DNA of 64,000 bases from VRUE01 sp035557635 (GCA_035557635.1 DATMDR010000049.1:1-64000); one strand, 5' to 3'. Positions 49,586 through 58,252 are shown, numbered from the stretch's first letter. Notes: generated by a model not told the origin, from the sequence alone. A program made the numbers and translations.

Positions 49586-50973
49586 GCTTCCGTCCCCCCG
49601 ACCGTCATCGCGGCGATCCGGACGTGCCCCTGGCCGGTTCCGACCGGCACGCGCTGCCCGCCCTTGCCGCAGATTCCCGTCTTCATCTCGAAATCGCTGC
49701 CGAGCGCGTCGATTGCCGCCAGGGCGTCGAGGCAGTTGCCGACCAAAGTCGCCCCCCGGCACGGCCTGGTCAGGCGGCCGTCCTCGATCAGGTACCCCTC
49801 GGAGACACCGAAGACGAAGTCCCCGGTCGCCGGCTCTACCTGGCCGCCGGCGAAGGAGGCGGCGTAGAAGCCCCGCTTCACCTCGGCGATCATCGCCTCG
49901 GGCTCGGCGTCACCGGGCGCGATGTAGGTGTTGGTCATGCGCGGAATGGGCAGGTGGCGAAAGCTCTCGCGACGACCGTTGCCGGTGGAGGCGACGTCGT
50001 CGCGGCCGGCGCAGAGGCGGTCGTAGAGGAAGGAGGTGAGTCGGCCCTCCTCGATCACCAGCGTCTTCTGGGTCGGGGCTCCCTCGTCATCGATCGAGTC
50101 GCTGCCCCACTCGTTCGGCATGCGACCGTCGTCATAGGCGTTGAGCAGGGGCTGCGCCACTTGCTCGCCGAGCTTGCCCGTATAGACGCTCGCGTCCTTC
50201 TGGATGTGATCCGCCTCCAGCCCGTGCCCGGTCATCTCGTGGAAGAGGACGCCGCCGAACCCGCCCGCGACCACGACCGGCATCGAGCCCGAGGGGGCGG
50301 GCGAGGCGTCGAGCAGGGTCAGCGCCTTGCCGGCTGCCTGCTCGGCGATCGTCCCGGGATCGCCGTCGAAGAGCTCGAATCCGCGGTGACCGCCCAGCGT
50401 CTCGGCGCCGGTCTCGACCGTGTCGCCGCGCCGAGCCACCGTCTGGACGCCGATCCGGACCCGGGTGCGATCGTCCGCGGTGAGGAGGCCCTCGGAATTG
50501 GCGACCGTGATCTCGCGGCGCGCCTCGGCATAGGACGCCGTCAGCTGGGCGATCTCGGCGCCGGTGGCGCGGCCGCGCTCGTCGAGCTCCCGCAGCAGGG
50601 CCGCCTTGCGTTCGGCGGGAACGTCCTCGGGACGGCGCTCGACCGGCTGCGGGGTCGTGGCGGCCGCCGTCAGGGGGCGATGCTCACGTCGCTCTCCGCG
50701 CAGTGCCGAGGCGGCTTCGGTGGCGGCCCGCTCCAGGTCGGCGGGGTCGAGGCCGTCGACGTGGGCGAAGTAGGCGGTGCCGCCGCTGATCACCCGCACC
50801 CCCGCGCCTTCCTCGTCGCCTGCCTGGACCGACTCGATCCGCGACTCGTCGATCGACATCGTCTGGCCGCCACGCCGTTCGGCGAAGATCTCGGCGAACT
50901 CCCCGCCCGCGGCAAGGGCCCGGGCGAGAACGCGTTCCGCTACCTCGGGCTCGAGCAGCCCGCCGGACGTCAC
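49582..50973 (-). CDS. tldD: TldD-family metalloprotease
   Basis: A 463-residue zinc protease. The metal site HEMTGHGLEADH (HExxxH) lies in the middle, with GGFGGVLFHE before it and the cysteine-glycine loop KTGICGKGGQRVPVGTGQ near the C-terminus. It works with the overlapping PmbA. GTG 50973 overlaps the 75-residue protein gene, so tldD is coupled on both sides. No RiPP precursor or modification enzyme was seen in the window. Confidence 0.94.
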   Translation of the reverse strand: MTSGGLLEPEVAERVLARALAAGGEFAEIFAERRGGQTMSIDESRIESVQAGDEEGAGVRVISGGTAYFAHVDGLDPADLERAATEAASALRGERREHRPLTAAATTPQPVERRPEDVPAERKAALLRELDERGRATGAEIAQLTASYAEARREITVANSEGLLTADDRTRVRIGVQTVARRGDTVETGAETLGGHRGFELFDGDPGTIAEQAAGKALTLLDASPAPSGSMPVVVAGGFGGVLFHEMTGHGLEADHIQKDASVYTGKLGEQVAQPLLNAYDDGRMPNEWGSDSIDDEGAPTQKTLVIEEGRLTSFLYDRLCAGRDDVASTGNGRRESFRHLPIPRMTNTYIAPGDAEPEAMIAEVKRGFYAASFAGGQVEPATGDFVFGVSEGYLIEDGRLTRPCRGATLVGNCLDALAAIDALGSDFEMKTGICGKGGQRVPVGTGQGHVRIAAMTVGGTEA

Positions 50974-51197
50974 GATCGTGCCCGCTTTCCGGCGACCTCG
51001 ATCAGGCGGCCCGCCGCGACGAAGAGCTCACCGCCGGCCACCGAGTCGGCGGCATGGTCGCTGCCGCGGCCGCCGGAGTAGTAGAGGCGGGCGAAGGGAC
51101 GGCGGGCGACGCGGCGACGCCGCATGTAGGCCGCGGCCTCGTCGGCGTAGCCGGAGACGCGGTCGAGCAGGACGCGGTGGGGCTTTGGGGGGGTCAC
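50970..51197 (-). CDS. Small basic protein between roadblock and tldD genes
   Basis: A 75-residue protein, rich in arginine (YMRRRRVARRPFARLYY), with a short C-terminal strand-like part (GGELFVAAGRLIEVAGK). No family is recognised. GTG 51197 overlaps the roadblock gene stop and its end overlaps tldD, so it is the middle gene of a tightly coupled set. It could be an adaptor, or a substrate of TldD/PmbA, which is speculation. Confidence 0.6.
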   Translation of the reverse strand: MTPPKPHRVLLDRVSGYADEAAAYMRRRRVARRPFARLYYSGGRGSDHAADSVAGGELFVAAGRLIEVAGKRARS

Positions 51198-51649
51198 GAC
51201 GCAGCCTCCCCGGCGCGCCCGTCGCCGCCCCGTGCCAGGTCGCGCAGCACCGAGCGCATGTCGAAGAAGAGCAGCGAGGCGAGGGCGAAGCGGTCGGTGA
51301 CGGCGATCGCGGTGAGGCCGTCGTGGCGCATGGCGAAGACCTCGCCCTGCTCGGTCGCAACGTGGACCTGCTGGACCGGCTCATCGCCGGCCCGGTCGGC
51401 CACCTCGAGCAGCACCCGGGCGTCCTCGCTCCAGCGATCTGCATGGTCGCTCGCCGCCAGCACCGACCCGGTCGAGTCGAGGATCGCTCCGCCGCGCAGG
51501 TCGGGGGACATCTCGGTCAGGTAGGCGAGCGCGCCCTCGGCAGCGCCGCCTGAGACCGCATCGGTGGTCGCGTCGGGCATCTCGGCCAAAATACCGACCG
51601 TGTCCCTGGCTCGAGCTTCCTGGATGGTCGTAGTTGCCGTCTGCGCCAT
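51194..51649 (-). CDS. Roadblock/LC7-domain-like protein
   Basis: A 151-residue soluble protein. From residue 40 it follows the roadblock fold: ALAYLTEMSPDLRGGAILDS-type helix and strand, GSVLAASDHADRWSED, then QVHVATEQGEVFAMRHDG and LTAIAVTDRFALASLLFFDM. Bacterial roadblock proteins often regulate small GTPases or polarity, but no GTPase (MglA) gene is adjacent. The N-terminal 18 residues overlap, antisense, a small plus-strand frame; GTG near 51598 is an alternative start. Confidence 0.7.
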   Translation of the reverse strand: MAQTATTTIQEARARDTVGILAEMPDATTDAVSGGAAEGALAYLTEMSPDLRGGAILDSTGSVLAASDHADRWSEDARVLLEVADRAGDEPVQQVHVATEQGEVFAMRHDGLTAIAVTDRFALASLLFFDMRSVLRDLARGGDGRAGEAAS

Positions 51650-51749
51650 TGCCGTCGTCCTCTTCGCGATCAGCGGCTACACCGGCTACTCGATCACTGT
51701 CGGCGCCGTCGGCCTCGCCGCCGCGGTGAACCTTTTGCCTAGTCCTTAG
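51624..51749 (+). CDS. Possible small membrane protein (41 aa), antisense to the roadblock gene start
   Basis: An ATG at 51624 opens a frame whose product is almost fully hydrophobic (MVVVAVCAIAVVLFAISG, then YSITVGAVGLAAAVNLL), consistent with two short membrane helices. It would overlap the first 26 bases of the divergent roadblock gene. No clear Shine-Dalgarno sequence was seen. It may be real or a chance frame. Confidence 0.35.
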   Translation: MVVVAVCAIAVVLFAISGYTGYSITVGAVGLAAAVNLLPSP

Positions 51750-51789
51750 CCCCCAGCCGCGGGGGCGAATTGGCCGCGCCTGTCGCCTT

Positions 51790-52635
51790 ATGCTCGGTAT
51801 GCGAGCAAAAGTCGACAAGCCGGACATGGCGATCGGGCGGATCGCGTCGAGGCAGCACGGCGTGGTCAGTCGTCAGCAACTTCGCAACGCCGGACTTGGT
51901 GAGGCCGCAATCGGACGCCGCGTGGAGAGCGGGCGCCTGCACCGGGTCCACCGCGGCGTCTACGCGGTGGGACACCGCAGCCTTCCGATCGAGGCTCTGT
52001 GGATGGCGGCGGTCTTGGCCTGCGGTGAGGGCGCAGTCCTCAGCCATCGCAGCGCCGCCTGTCTCTGGGGCCTACTCCGCCCGCGGAGCGGCCCAGTTGA
52101 CGTCTCCATCCCAGGCACCCCCGGACGCAAGCGGCGTACCGGCCTCAGGCTCCACCGCTCCCAGTCGCTTACGCCCGATCTCGTAACCCGCAGGCGCGAC
52201 ATCCTTGTGACCAAGCCGGCACGGACGATCGCCGACTTGAAGCGAGTAGCTTCGGCGGCCGAGCATCGGCGCGCCATCCGGCAGGCGGACGTGCTCGGCC
52301 TCGACATCGGACCTGACGTCGATCGGGACGGCACGCGCAGCGAGCTGGAGCGCCGGTTTCTCCTGCTCTGCCGACGTCGTCGCCTGCCACCGCCCGAGGT
52401 GAACATCCGCCTTGCCGGGCTACTCGTCGACTTCGCCTGGCGCGATCGTCACCTGATCGTCGAAACCGATGGCTACAAGTTCCATCGCGGTCGCGCCGCT
52501 TTCGAGGATGACAAGGCACGCGACCTGCGACTGCGCCAAGCAGGTTTCGACGTGCTCCACTTCAGTTACCGCCAAGTGATGGACCACCCTGAGCAGGTTG
52601 CAAGCGCCCTGCGAAAGACGCTCGCAGACCCATAA
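51790..52635 (+). CDS. AbiEi-like winged-helix plus DUF559 nuclease-fold protein
   Basis: A 281-residue protein. The N-terminal part (GRIASRQHGVVSRQQLRNAG) and the following HRGVYAVGHRSLPIEALWMAAVLA region resemble the AbiEi type IV antitoxin family; the C-terminal part (VDFAWRDRHLIVETDGYKFH and DLRLRQAGFDVLHFSYRQV) is DUF559, a Vsr-like endonuclease fold with a possible D/E-x-D site. Such fusions are multicopy in many actinobacteria, and their function is not settled. No toxin gene is adjacent. The second ATG at 51799 is an alternative start. Confidence 0.8.
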   Translation: MLGMRAKVDKPDMAIGRIASRQHGVVSRQQLRNAGLGEAAIGRRVESGRLHRVHRGVYAVGHRSLPIEALWMAAVLACGEGAVLSHRSAACLWGLLRPRSGPVDVSIPGTPGRKRRTGLRLHRSQSLTPDLVTRRRDILVTKPARTIADLKRVASAAEHRRAIRQADVLGLDIGPDVDRDGTRSELERRFLLLCRRRRLPPPEVNIRLAGLLVDFAWRDRHLIVETDGYKFHRGRAAFEDDKARDLRLRQAGFDVLHFSYRQVMDHPEQVASALRKTLADP

Positions 52636-52688
52636 TGGGACCGCGATGCCAGACCCGGGGTGCCTGACTACGGCATCGTCGCGCTACC

Positions 52689-53600
52689 TCAGCCCGCGCG
52701 ATAGGGGCCGGCGCTGGAGCGGTCCGGGTCCTGGAGCGAGGTCTCGGGCTCGACGTGAATCAGGACCTCGGCATGCGGGAGATCGGCCTCGATCGCCGCG
52801 CGCATCTCATGGGCGAGCTCGTGGGCACGCTCGAGGCTGGTGCCGACCCGGTACTGGGCGTGGAAGTCGATATATCGGTGGCGACCAGCCCGGCGGGCGC
52901 GCAGCTTGTGGTAGCCGGCGACCTCGCGGGTGCGGGCGGCGGCTATCGCCGCCTCGATCCGGTCCATCTCCTCCTCCGGCAGCGCCTCGTCGACGAGGAC
53001 GCCGGAGGAGCGCCTGATGATCCTGATCCCGGCGACGACGATCGCAGCCGCGACGACCAGGGCGGTGATCGAGTCAAAGGCGACGGCGCCAGTGACCTCG
53101 ACCAGACCTAGCCCGGCCAGCACCCCGGCCGAGGTGAGCGCGTCGGTGCGCAGGTGAGCGGCGTCCCCTTCCAGCGCCGGCGAGTCGTGGGCCTTCGCCT
53201 GGCGCGAGAGCACGGCGGAGACGACGAGGTTGGCCACCACCGAGAAACCCATCACCGCCATGCCGATTCCGAGCGCGTCGACCTCGGCGCCGTCCACCAG
53301 CCTGTGGGTCGCCTCGTAGACGATGATCCCGGCGCCGACCAGGATCAGCATCCCCTCGATCGTCGCCGCCAGGCTTTCGACCTTCTCGTGGCCGTAGGGA
53401 TGATCGGCGTCGGCGGGCTCGTCGGCCTTGCGCACGGAGACGAAGGCGACGACCGAGGCGACCAGGTCGATCATCGAGTGGATGGCCTCGGTCAGGATCG
53501 CGATCGAGCCGGTGATCGCCCCGGCCGCGAGCTTGATCGCGATCAGGAACGAGTTGGAGACGATCGAGAGCGCCGCCGCGCCGGTCTTGGTGCGAATCAT
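52689..53600 (-). CDS. Cation diffusion facilitator (CDF) transporter
   Basis: A 303-residue membrane protein exporting divalent metal by proton exchange. Six helices; the helix II site is EAIHSMIDLVASVVAF and HPYGHEKVESLAATIEG marks the next loop. Helix V has EGDAAHLRTDALTSAGV. The C-terminal cytosolic domain ends with HAEVLIHVEPE. It starts with ATG 53600, which overlaps the rdgB stop, and so belongs to the rph-rdgB transcript. Confidence 0.93.
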   Translation of the reverse strand: MIRTKTGAAALSIVSNSFLIAIKLAAGAITGSIAILTEAIHSMIDLVASVVAFVSVRKADEPADADHPYGHEKVESLAATIEGMLILVGAGIIVYEATHRLVDGAEVDALGIGMAVMGFSVVANLVVSAVLSRQAKAHDSPALEGDAAHLRTDALTSAGVLAGLGLVEVTGAVAFDSITALVVAAAIVVAGIRIIRRSSGVLVDEALPEEEMDRIEAAIAAARTREVAGYHKLRARRAGRHRYIDFHAQYRVGTSLERAHELAHEMRAAIEADLPHAEVLIHVEPETSLQDPDRSSAGPYRAG

Positions 53601-54193
53601 CGGCTCGCGCGGGCGCGGTTCGCCCCGAGATGCTCGGCCAGCAGCCGCGCCGCCAGGCCGCGATGGCTGATCTCGTTCTTCTCGGCCTGGCTCAGCTCGG
53701 ACATCGTGCGCGGGTCCCCCGGGCCGGTCGCCTCGGGGACGAAGGCCGGGTCGTAGCCGAAGCCGCCTTCACCGCGTGGCTCCTCGATCAGGTGACCCTC
53801 GCAGCGGGCCTCGAAGACGTGCTCGGTGCCGTCCGCTTCGACCAGGGCGAGGGCACAGGTGTAGTAGGCACCGCGCTCACCGCCCGGCGCCGCCACCTCG
53901 CGCAACAGCTTCTCCAAGTTCTCCTCGTCGGTCACGCCCTCGCCGCCGTAGCGGGCTGAGTGGATGCCGGGCCGCCCGCCGAGCGCGACGGCGCCGATCC
54001 CCGAGTCGTCGGCAACCGCCGCCCGACCGGTCGCACCGTGGGCGGCGCGGGCCTTGTCGAGGGCGATCGCGGCGAAGCTCTCCCCGTCCTCGGGCGGCAG
54101 CTCGACGCCCTCCGGCAGCGGCTCCAGCTCGACCCCGGGCAGCAGTTCGCGCATCTCGCGCAGCTTGTGCCTGTTGCCGGTGGCGAAGATCAA
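53597..54193 (-). CDS. rdgB: XTP/dITP pyrophosphatase (RdgB/HAM1)
   Basis: A 198-residue house-cleaning enzyme that hydrolyses non-canonical purine nucleotides. It begins LIFATGNRHKLREMRELL; the metal/base sites are in VADDSGIGAVALGGRPGIHS and GEGGFGYDPAFVPE, and SHRGLAARLLAEHLG closes it. TTG 54193 overlaps the rph stop (TTGA) and is the only start that gives a full N-terminus. Confidence 0.95.
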   Translation of the reverse strand: MIFATGNRHKLREMRELLPGVELEPLPEGVELPPEDGESFAAIALDKARAAHGATGRAAVADDSGIGAVALGGRPGIHSARYGGEGVTDEENLEKLLREVAAPGGERGAYYTCALALVEADGTEHVFEARCEGHLIEEPRGEGGFGYDPAFVPEATGPGDPRTMSELSQAEKNEISHRGLAARLLAEHLGANRARASR

Positions 54194-54915
54194 GCGCCGG
54201 CTACCCGCTCCTGGACCTGTCGCAATCGGGAGATCCCCATCTCGGCGAGGCCGAGCAGCTCGTCGAGCGAGGCGCGGGAGAGCGGCATCCGCTCCGCCGT
54301 CGCCTGCACCTCGACCAGGCCACCCTCGCCCGTCATCACCACGTTCGCGTCGACCTCGGCGTTCGAGTCCTCGCCGTAATCGAGGTCGCAGAGCGCCCTG
54401 CCGCCGACCATGCCGACGCTGACCGCCGCCACCGAGCCGGTCAGCGGCATCTCCTCGACCTTGCCGGCGTCGAGCAGCTTCTGGCAGGCAAGGCGCAGGG
54501 CGACGTAGCCGCCGGTGATCGCCGCGCAGCGCGTCCCCCCGTCGGCTTCGAGCACGTCGCAGTCGACGTAGACACTGCGTTCGCCCAGCGCCTTGAAGTC
54601 GACGACGACGCGCAGCGCCCGTCCGATCAGGCGCTGGATCTCGACCCCGCGCCCGTCCTGCTTGCCCTTCGAGACGTCGCGCGTCTTGCGCTCGCCGGTC
54701 GAGGCCGGCAGCATCGCGTACTCGGCCGTCACCCAGCCTTTGCCGCGCCCCGCCATCCAGCGCGGCACCGACTCGTTGACCGAGGCGGTGCAGATCACCC
54801 TCGTTTTGCCCAGCGAGATCAGCGCCGAGCCGTCGGCGGAGGCGACGAAGCCCGGATCGATAGTCACCGGCCGGATGTCGGCGGGCGCCCTGTCGTAGCT
54901 GCGAGAGGCTGGCAT
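54190..54915 (-). CDS. rph: Ribonuclease PH
   Basis: A 241-residue phosphorolytic exonuclease that trims tRNA 3' ends. Features: ADGSALISLGKTRVICTASV, RWMAGRGKGWVTAEYAMLP, the RNA-binding GRALRVVVDFKALGERSVYV and the phosphate/metal part LDYGEDSNAEVDANVVMT. It is followed by rdgB with a TTGA overlap, the usual rph-rdgB pair. A hairpin at 54970 separates it from the pilin gene upstream. Confidence 0.97.
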   Translation of the reverse strand: MPASRSYDRAPADIRPVTIDPGFVASADGSALISLGKTRVICTASVNESVPRWMAGRGKGWVTAEYAMLPASTGERKTRDVSKGKQDGRGVEIQRLIGRALRVVVDFKALGERSVYVDCDVLEADGGTRCAAITGGYVALRLACQKLLDAGKVEEMPLTGSVAAVSVGMVGGRALCDLDYGEDSNAEVDANVVMTGEGGLVEVQATAERMPLSRASLDELLGLAEMGISRLRQVQERVAGA

Positions 54916-54969
54916 CGTGCGGCAAGCCTAACCGCGACGGCCCGAAGCGAGCTGGAAGCCAGAGCCGAA

Positions 54970-54993
54970 GGGTCGCGAGAGATCTCGCGACCC
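54970..54993. terminator. GC-rich hairpin between Flp pilin and rph genes
   Basis: GGGTCGCGAG (54970-54979) and CTCGCGACCC (54984-54993) form a perfect 10-base stem with a 4-base loop. It lies downstream of the minus-strand pilin gene and 55 bases before the rph start. There is no real U tract, so it is a weak or factor-dependent terminator at best; a regulatory hairpin for rph is the alternative. Confidence 0.5.
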
Positions 54994-55110
54994 TCCTGCC
55001 CCTGGGACAATCGCGCCGGAACCAGTCAACCGGCGCTGCCTGGAGCTTAGATCAATTCAGATTGACGAGTCAAGGATTTCCCATCTATAGCCAAATCGGC
55101 GTACAAAGGC

Positions 55111-55359
55111 TCATTTGAACGCCACCTTGTCCACTGCCTCGCGGATCTTGTCGACAATCACCTCGGCAAGCTCGGTGCCCTGCTTGCCGTTGAATCCCTT
55201 CATCGCGGCGACCATCCCCACCATCAGCAGCGAGACGAGCAGGATCAGGCCAACGTACTCGACCGTCCCCTGCCCGCGCTCGCCTGCGGCCAGCGCGCGG
55301 ATCGCCTGCACTCTGGCGGTCAGCGTCGCGTGCACGTATCCCATCAGCACGTAGATCAT
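55111..55359 (-). CDS. Flp/Fap-type pilin (class III), orphan
   Basis: An 82-residue pilin precursor. A leader of about 28 residues precedes the processing-type motif ERGQGTVEYVGLILLVSLLM, with the glycine before and the glutamate (TVEY) needed for prepilin cleavage and assembly, then a polar tail (GKQGTELAEVIVDKIREAVD). The ATG at 55359 follows a strong AAAGGAGG. Its partners (TadA, TadB/C, prepilin peptidase) are not in the window. Confidence 0.85.
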   Translation of the reverse strand: MIYVLMGYVHATLTARVQAIRALAAGERGQGTVEYVGLILLVSLLMVGMVAAMKGFNGKQGTELAEVIVDKIREAVDKVAFK

Positions 55360-55467
55360 CGAAGCCTCCTTTCGCGGGTGTGCGGCGAATGCTCGAAGCC
55401 AGCGCCGCATCGATCCAGACGCGAATGCCCCAACTCACACCCCGAAAGGTGAAATAGGTGCGACGCC

Positions 55468-56439
55468 GTGGAACCGCCGGATACGCTGCGCCGGGTGCGT
55501 GTCCTCGTCGTGACCAACTTCGAGCCCGACGCCTCGACGCCGCAGCGGGGGCGTTGGGTCCGCGACCAGGTGGAGGAGATGCGCCGCCAGGGCGCCGAGG
55601 TCGAGGTTTTCAGCTTCCCGCCAGGGAAGCGCCACTACGCCCCAGCGACGCGCCGCCTGCGCAGCCTGCTGCGTCAGCAGCACTTCGACCTCGTCCACGC
55701 CCACTACGGGCTGGCCGGCTGGTGCGCACGGCTGGCCGGCGCCCGACCGCTGATCGTCAGCTTCCACGGCACCGACGTGCGCCACTCCGTCGTCGGGCCG
55801 ATGTCCCGCCGCCTCGCCTGGCGGGTCGACCTCGTCGCCGCCGTCTCGCGCGCCCTCTTCGCCGCCGAGGACGGGCGGCCGGGCCTCCCTGCGGTGCCCG
55901 GCTCCGCGGTGCTCCCGTGCGGACCGGACCTCGGCCGCTTCCGCTCGATCCCGCGCGCCGAGGCGCGCCGACAACTCAGCCTCGACCCCCAACGGCCCTA
56001 TCTCCTCTTCCCCGCCGACCCGGCCCGGCCCGAGAAGCGGCACGACCGCGCCGCCGAGCTGGCAAGCGCCTGCGGCGTCGAGCTGCTCAGAGGCGGCTCG
56101 ATCGAGCCGGACGAGATGCCGCTCTGGGTCAACGCCGCCAACGCCGTGCTCGTCACCTCCGACTACGAGGGCTTCGGCCTCGCCTGCCTCGAGGCGCTCG
56201 CCTGCGACGTGCCGGCGCTCTCGACCCCGGTCGGCATCGCGCCCTTCGCCCTCGCCGGCCTCCCCGGTGCCCTCTGCGCCCCGTTCGACCTGGATGCCTG
56301 GAGCGCCGCGGCGCGTCCCCTGCTCGAAGACCCGGACCCTCGCGTCGAGGGGGCTTCCCGCGCCGCGCCGCTGTCCGCGGCACGGATGGCGGAACGCACT
56401 CTCGAGGCCTACCGCGACGTCCTCGGCGTAATAGATTGA
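55468..56439 (+). CDS. Glycosyltransferase, GT4 family
   Basis: A 323-residue GT-B enzyme. N-terminal domain VRVLVVTNFEPDASTPQRG and HAHYGLAGWCARL; donor domain PYLLFPADPARPEKRHDRA and the EX7E-type motif SDYEGFGLACLEALACDVPA. It is probably a cytosolic, membrane-facing enzyme that adds a sugar to a lipid or polymer precursor. GTG 55468 starts the frame. The coiled-coil gene follows after 5 bases. Acceptor unknown. Confidence 0.87.
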   Translation: MEPPDTLRRVRVLVVTNFEPDASTPQRGRWVRDQVEEMRRQGAEVEVFSFPPGKRHYAPATRRLRSLLRQQHFDLVHAHYGLAGWCARLAGARPLIVSFHGTDVRHSVVGPMSRRLAWRVDLVAAVSRALFAAEDGRPGLPAVPGSAVLPCGPDLGRFRSIPRAEARRQLSLDPQRPYLLFPADPARPEKRHDRAAELASACGVELLRGGSIEPDEMPLWVNAANAVLVTSDYEGFGLACLEALACDVPALSTPVGIAPFALAGLPGALCAPFDLDAWSAAARPLLEDPDPRVEGASRAAPLSAARMAERTLEAYRDVLGVID

Positions 56440-56444
56440 GGCCG

Positions 56445-56819
56445 ATGAGAGAGGGAGCGGCCAAGCCGGAGGGCGAGAACCTCAGCGCGCAGGTCGAGAT
56501 GGCGAAGAAGCGGCTGGAGGAAGCGGTGGCTGCGGCTAGCGCCGCAGAGAAGCGCACCGTGGCCGAGATCAGAGCGCTGGAGGCCGACCTGGAGAACGAG
56601 CGGCTCTCTAAGGAGGAGGCGATCGCCGCCGCGCAGAGCCGCCTGACCGAGATCGAGAAGCACGCCGAGGCGGCCGAGCGGCGGATCGAGGAGGCCGAAC
56701 GCCGCGCCGCCGAGACGAATGAGGCAGTGGCCGACGCCGAGGCTCGCGCCCGCGAGGCGGCCGCCGCCTGGCTGAGGGGGCAGGTCGAGGCGATCCGCCG
56801 AGAGGCGGGACAGCGATAG
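56445..56819 (+). CDS. Coiled-coil protein of unknown function
   Basis: A 124-residue protein predicted as one continuous helix: heptad-like alternation of A, E, R and L from about residue 15 to 115 (KKRLEEAVAAASAAEKR, RRIEEAERRAAETNEAVADA). No membrane segment or catalytic motif. It lies 5 bases after the glycosyltransferase gene, and its stop TAG overlaps the first codon of nadB. A structural or scaffolding role is possible. Confidence 0.6.
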   Translation: MREGAAKPEGENLSAQVEMAKKRLEEAVAAASAAEKRTVAEIRALEADLENERLSKEEAIAAAQSRLTEIEKHAEAAERRIEEAERRAAETNEAVADAEARAREAAAAWLRGQVEAIRREAGQR

Positions 56820-58252
56820 CCGACTTCGACGTCGCCGTGATCGGCGGCGGCGCAGCCGGCCTCTGGACAGCCCTGCGGACCGCCGAGCGCGGCGGTTCGG
56901 CCTGCCTGGTCTCGCGCACGCCGCTCGCGCAGAGCGCCAGCTTCTGGGCGCAGGGCGGCCTCGCCGCGGCGCTGGAGGCGGGGGACTCGTCCGCCGGCCA
57001 CGCCGCCGACACGATCGCCGCCGGACGCGGCCTCTGCCGTCCCTCCGCCGTCGAGGTGCTGGTCGCGGAGGCCCCGGGCGCGATCCAGGCCCTGCGCGAG
57101 CGCGGCGTCGTCTTCGACCTCGACGAAGACGGAGAGCTGGCGCTGGGCCTCGAGGGAGGCCACACGCGGCGCCGAATCGTCCACTCCGGAGGAAGCCAGA
57201 CCGGCCACGAGATCACCTCAAAGCTGGCGGCGATGGTCGCCGCCGAGCCACGGATCGAGGTGCGGGAGCGAACCTCGGCGACGGCGCTGTGGAGCGACGG
57301 CGAGCGCTGCCACGGACTGCTCACCGAGGGCGACCCGATCGCCGCCGCGGCGACCGTGCTGGCGACCGGAGGTGCGGCGGCGCTGTGGCGGCGCACCACC
57401 AACCCCTGGGGGGCGATCGGCGCCGGGCCGACGATGGCCTCCGCGGCCGGGGCAGACCTGGCGGACCTGGAGCTATGCCAGTTCCACCCGACCGCGCTGG
57501 CCCTGCCGGGAACGCGCTTCGACGGGCTGCTGATCACGGAGGCGGTGCGCGGCGAGGGCGCCCTGCTGCTCGACGCCGGCGGCCGCCGCTTCACCGACGA
57601 GCTGGCGCCGCGCGACGCGGTCACGGCCGCGATCCTCGACCGGATGGCGGCCGACGGCGGCGAGTCCGTGCAGCTCGACCTGCGAGAGATCGAGCCGGCT
57701 CGCTTCCCCAACGTCTTCGCCTCGCTCGAAGAGGCGGGGCTCGACCCGCGCGAGCGGCCCGTCCCGGTCTCGCCCGCCGCCCACTACACGATGGGCGGGG
57801 TCGCGGTCGACCTTGACGGCCGCTCCTCGCTGGCCGGCCTCTACGCGGTCGGCGAGTGCGCCTGCACCGGCCTGCACGGGGCCAACCGGCTCGCCTCCAA
57901 CTCGCTCAGCGAGTGCTTCGTGTTCGGCGAGCGCGCCGCGGCGGCCGCCCTGGGCGAGGATCGGCCCACCGCTGCGCCGCCGGCGCCCAAGTGGCGCTTC
58001 CAGCCCCCCACCGAAGCGACGCGCGACGCGGTCTGGCGCCTCGCCGGGCCGCAACGCCGGGGCGAGCAGCTCGAGGAGCTGCTCGGAGAGCCCTACCCCC
58101 TGGCCGCCGCGATCGCCCGCTGCGCGCTCGAGCGCCACGAGTCGCGCGGCGGCCACCTGCGCGCTGACTTCCCCCACCTCGACCCGGAGCTGGACGGGAT
58201 CCACATCGTCCTCGGCCCGGACGGCGTCACCCGGCGCGAGCGCTGGGCCTGA
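56816..58252 (+). CDS. nadB: L-aspartate oxidase, start codon uncertain (possible ATA)
   Basis: This flavoenzyme makes iminoaspartate for NAD synthesis. The FAD loop is VIGGGAAGLWTALR; further marks are SASFWAQGGLAAALE, HTRRRIVHSGG, ELCQFHPTALALPG, HYTMGGVAVDLDGR and GLYAVGECACTGLHGANRLA. The first standard start is GTG 56837, which would begin at the FAD strand itself. The in-frame codons before it read I-A-D-F-D-V-A, which gives the normal N-terminus if translation starts at ATA 56816, overlapping the preceding TAG. nadA and nadC are not nearby. Confidence 0.85.
   Translation: MADFDVAVIGGGAAGLWTALRTAERGGSACLVSRTPLAQSASFWAQGGLAAALEAGDSSAGHAADTIAAGRGLCRPSAVEVLVAEAPGAIQALRERGVVFDLDEDGELALGLEGGHTRRRIVHSGGSQTGHEITSKLAAMVAAEPRIEVRERTSATALWSDGERCHGLLTEGDPIAAAATVLATGGAAALWRRTTNPWGAIGAGPTMASAAGADLADLELCQFHPTALALPGTRFDGLLITEAVRGEGALLLDAGGRRFTDELAPRDAVTAAILDRMAADGGESVQLDLREIEPARFPNVFASLEEAGLDPRERPVPVSPAAHYTMGGVAVDLDGRSSLAGLYAVGECACTGLHGANRLASNSLSECFVFGERAAAAALGEDRPTAAPPAPKWRFQPPTEATRDAVWRLAGPQRRGEQLEELLGEPYPLAAAIARCALERHESRGGHLRADFPHLDPELDGIHIVLGPDGVTRRERWA

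Noticed and set aside
51790..52635. A complete type IV toxin-antitoxin pair
   Set aside because: Only an AbiEi-like N-terminus fused to DUF559 is present; no AbiEii-type nucleotidyltransferase gene is adjacent.
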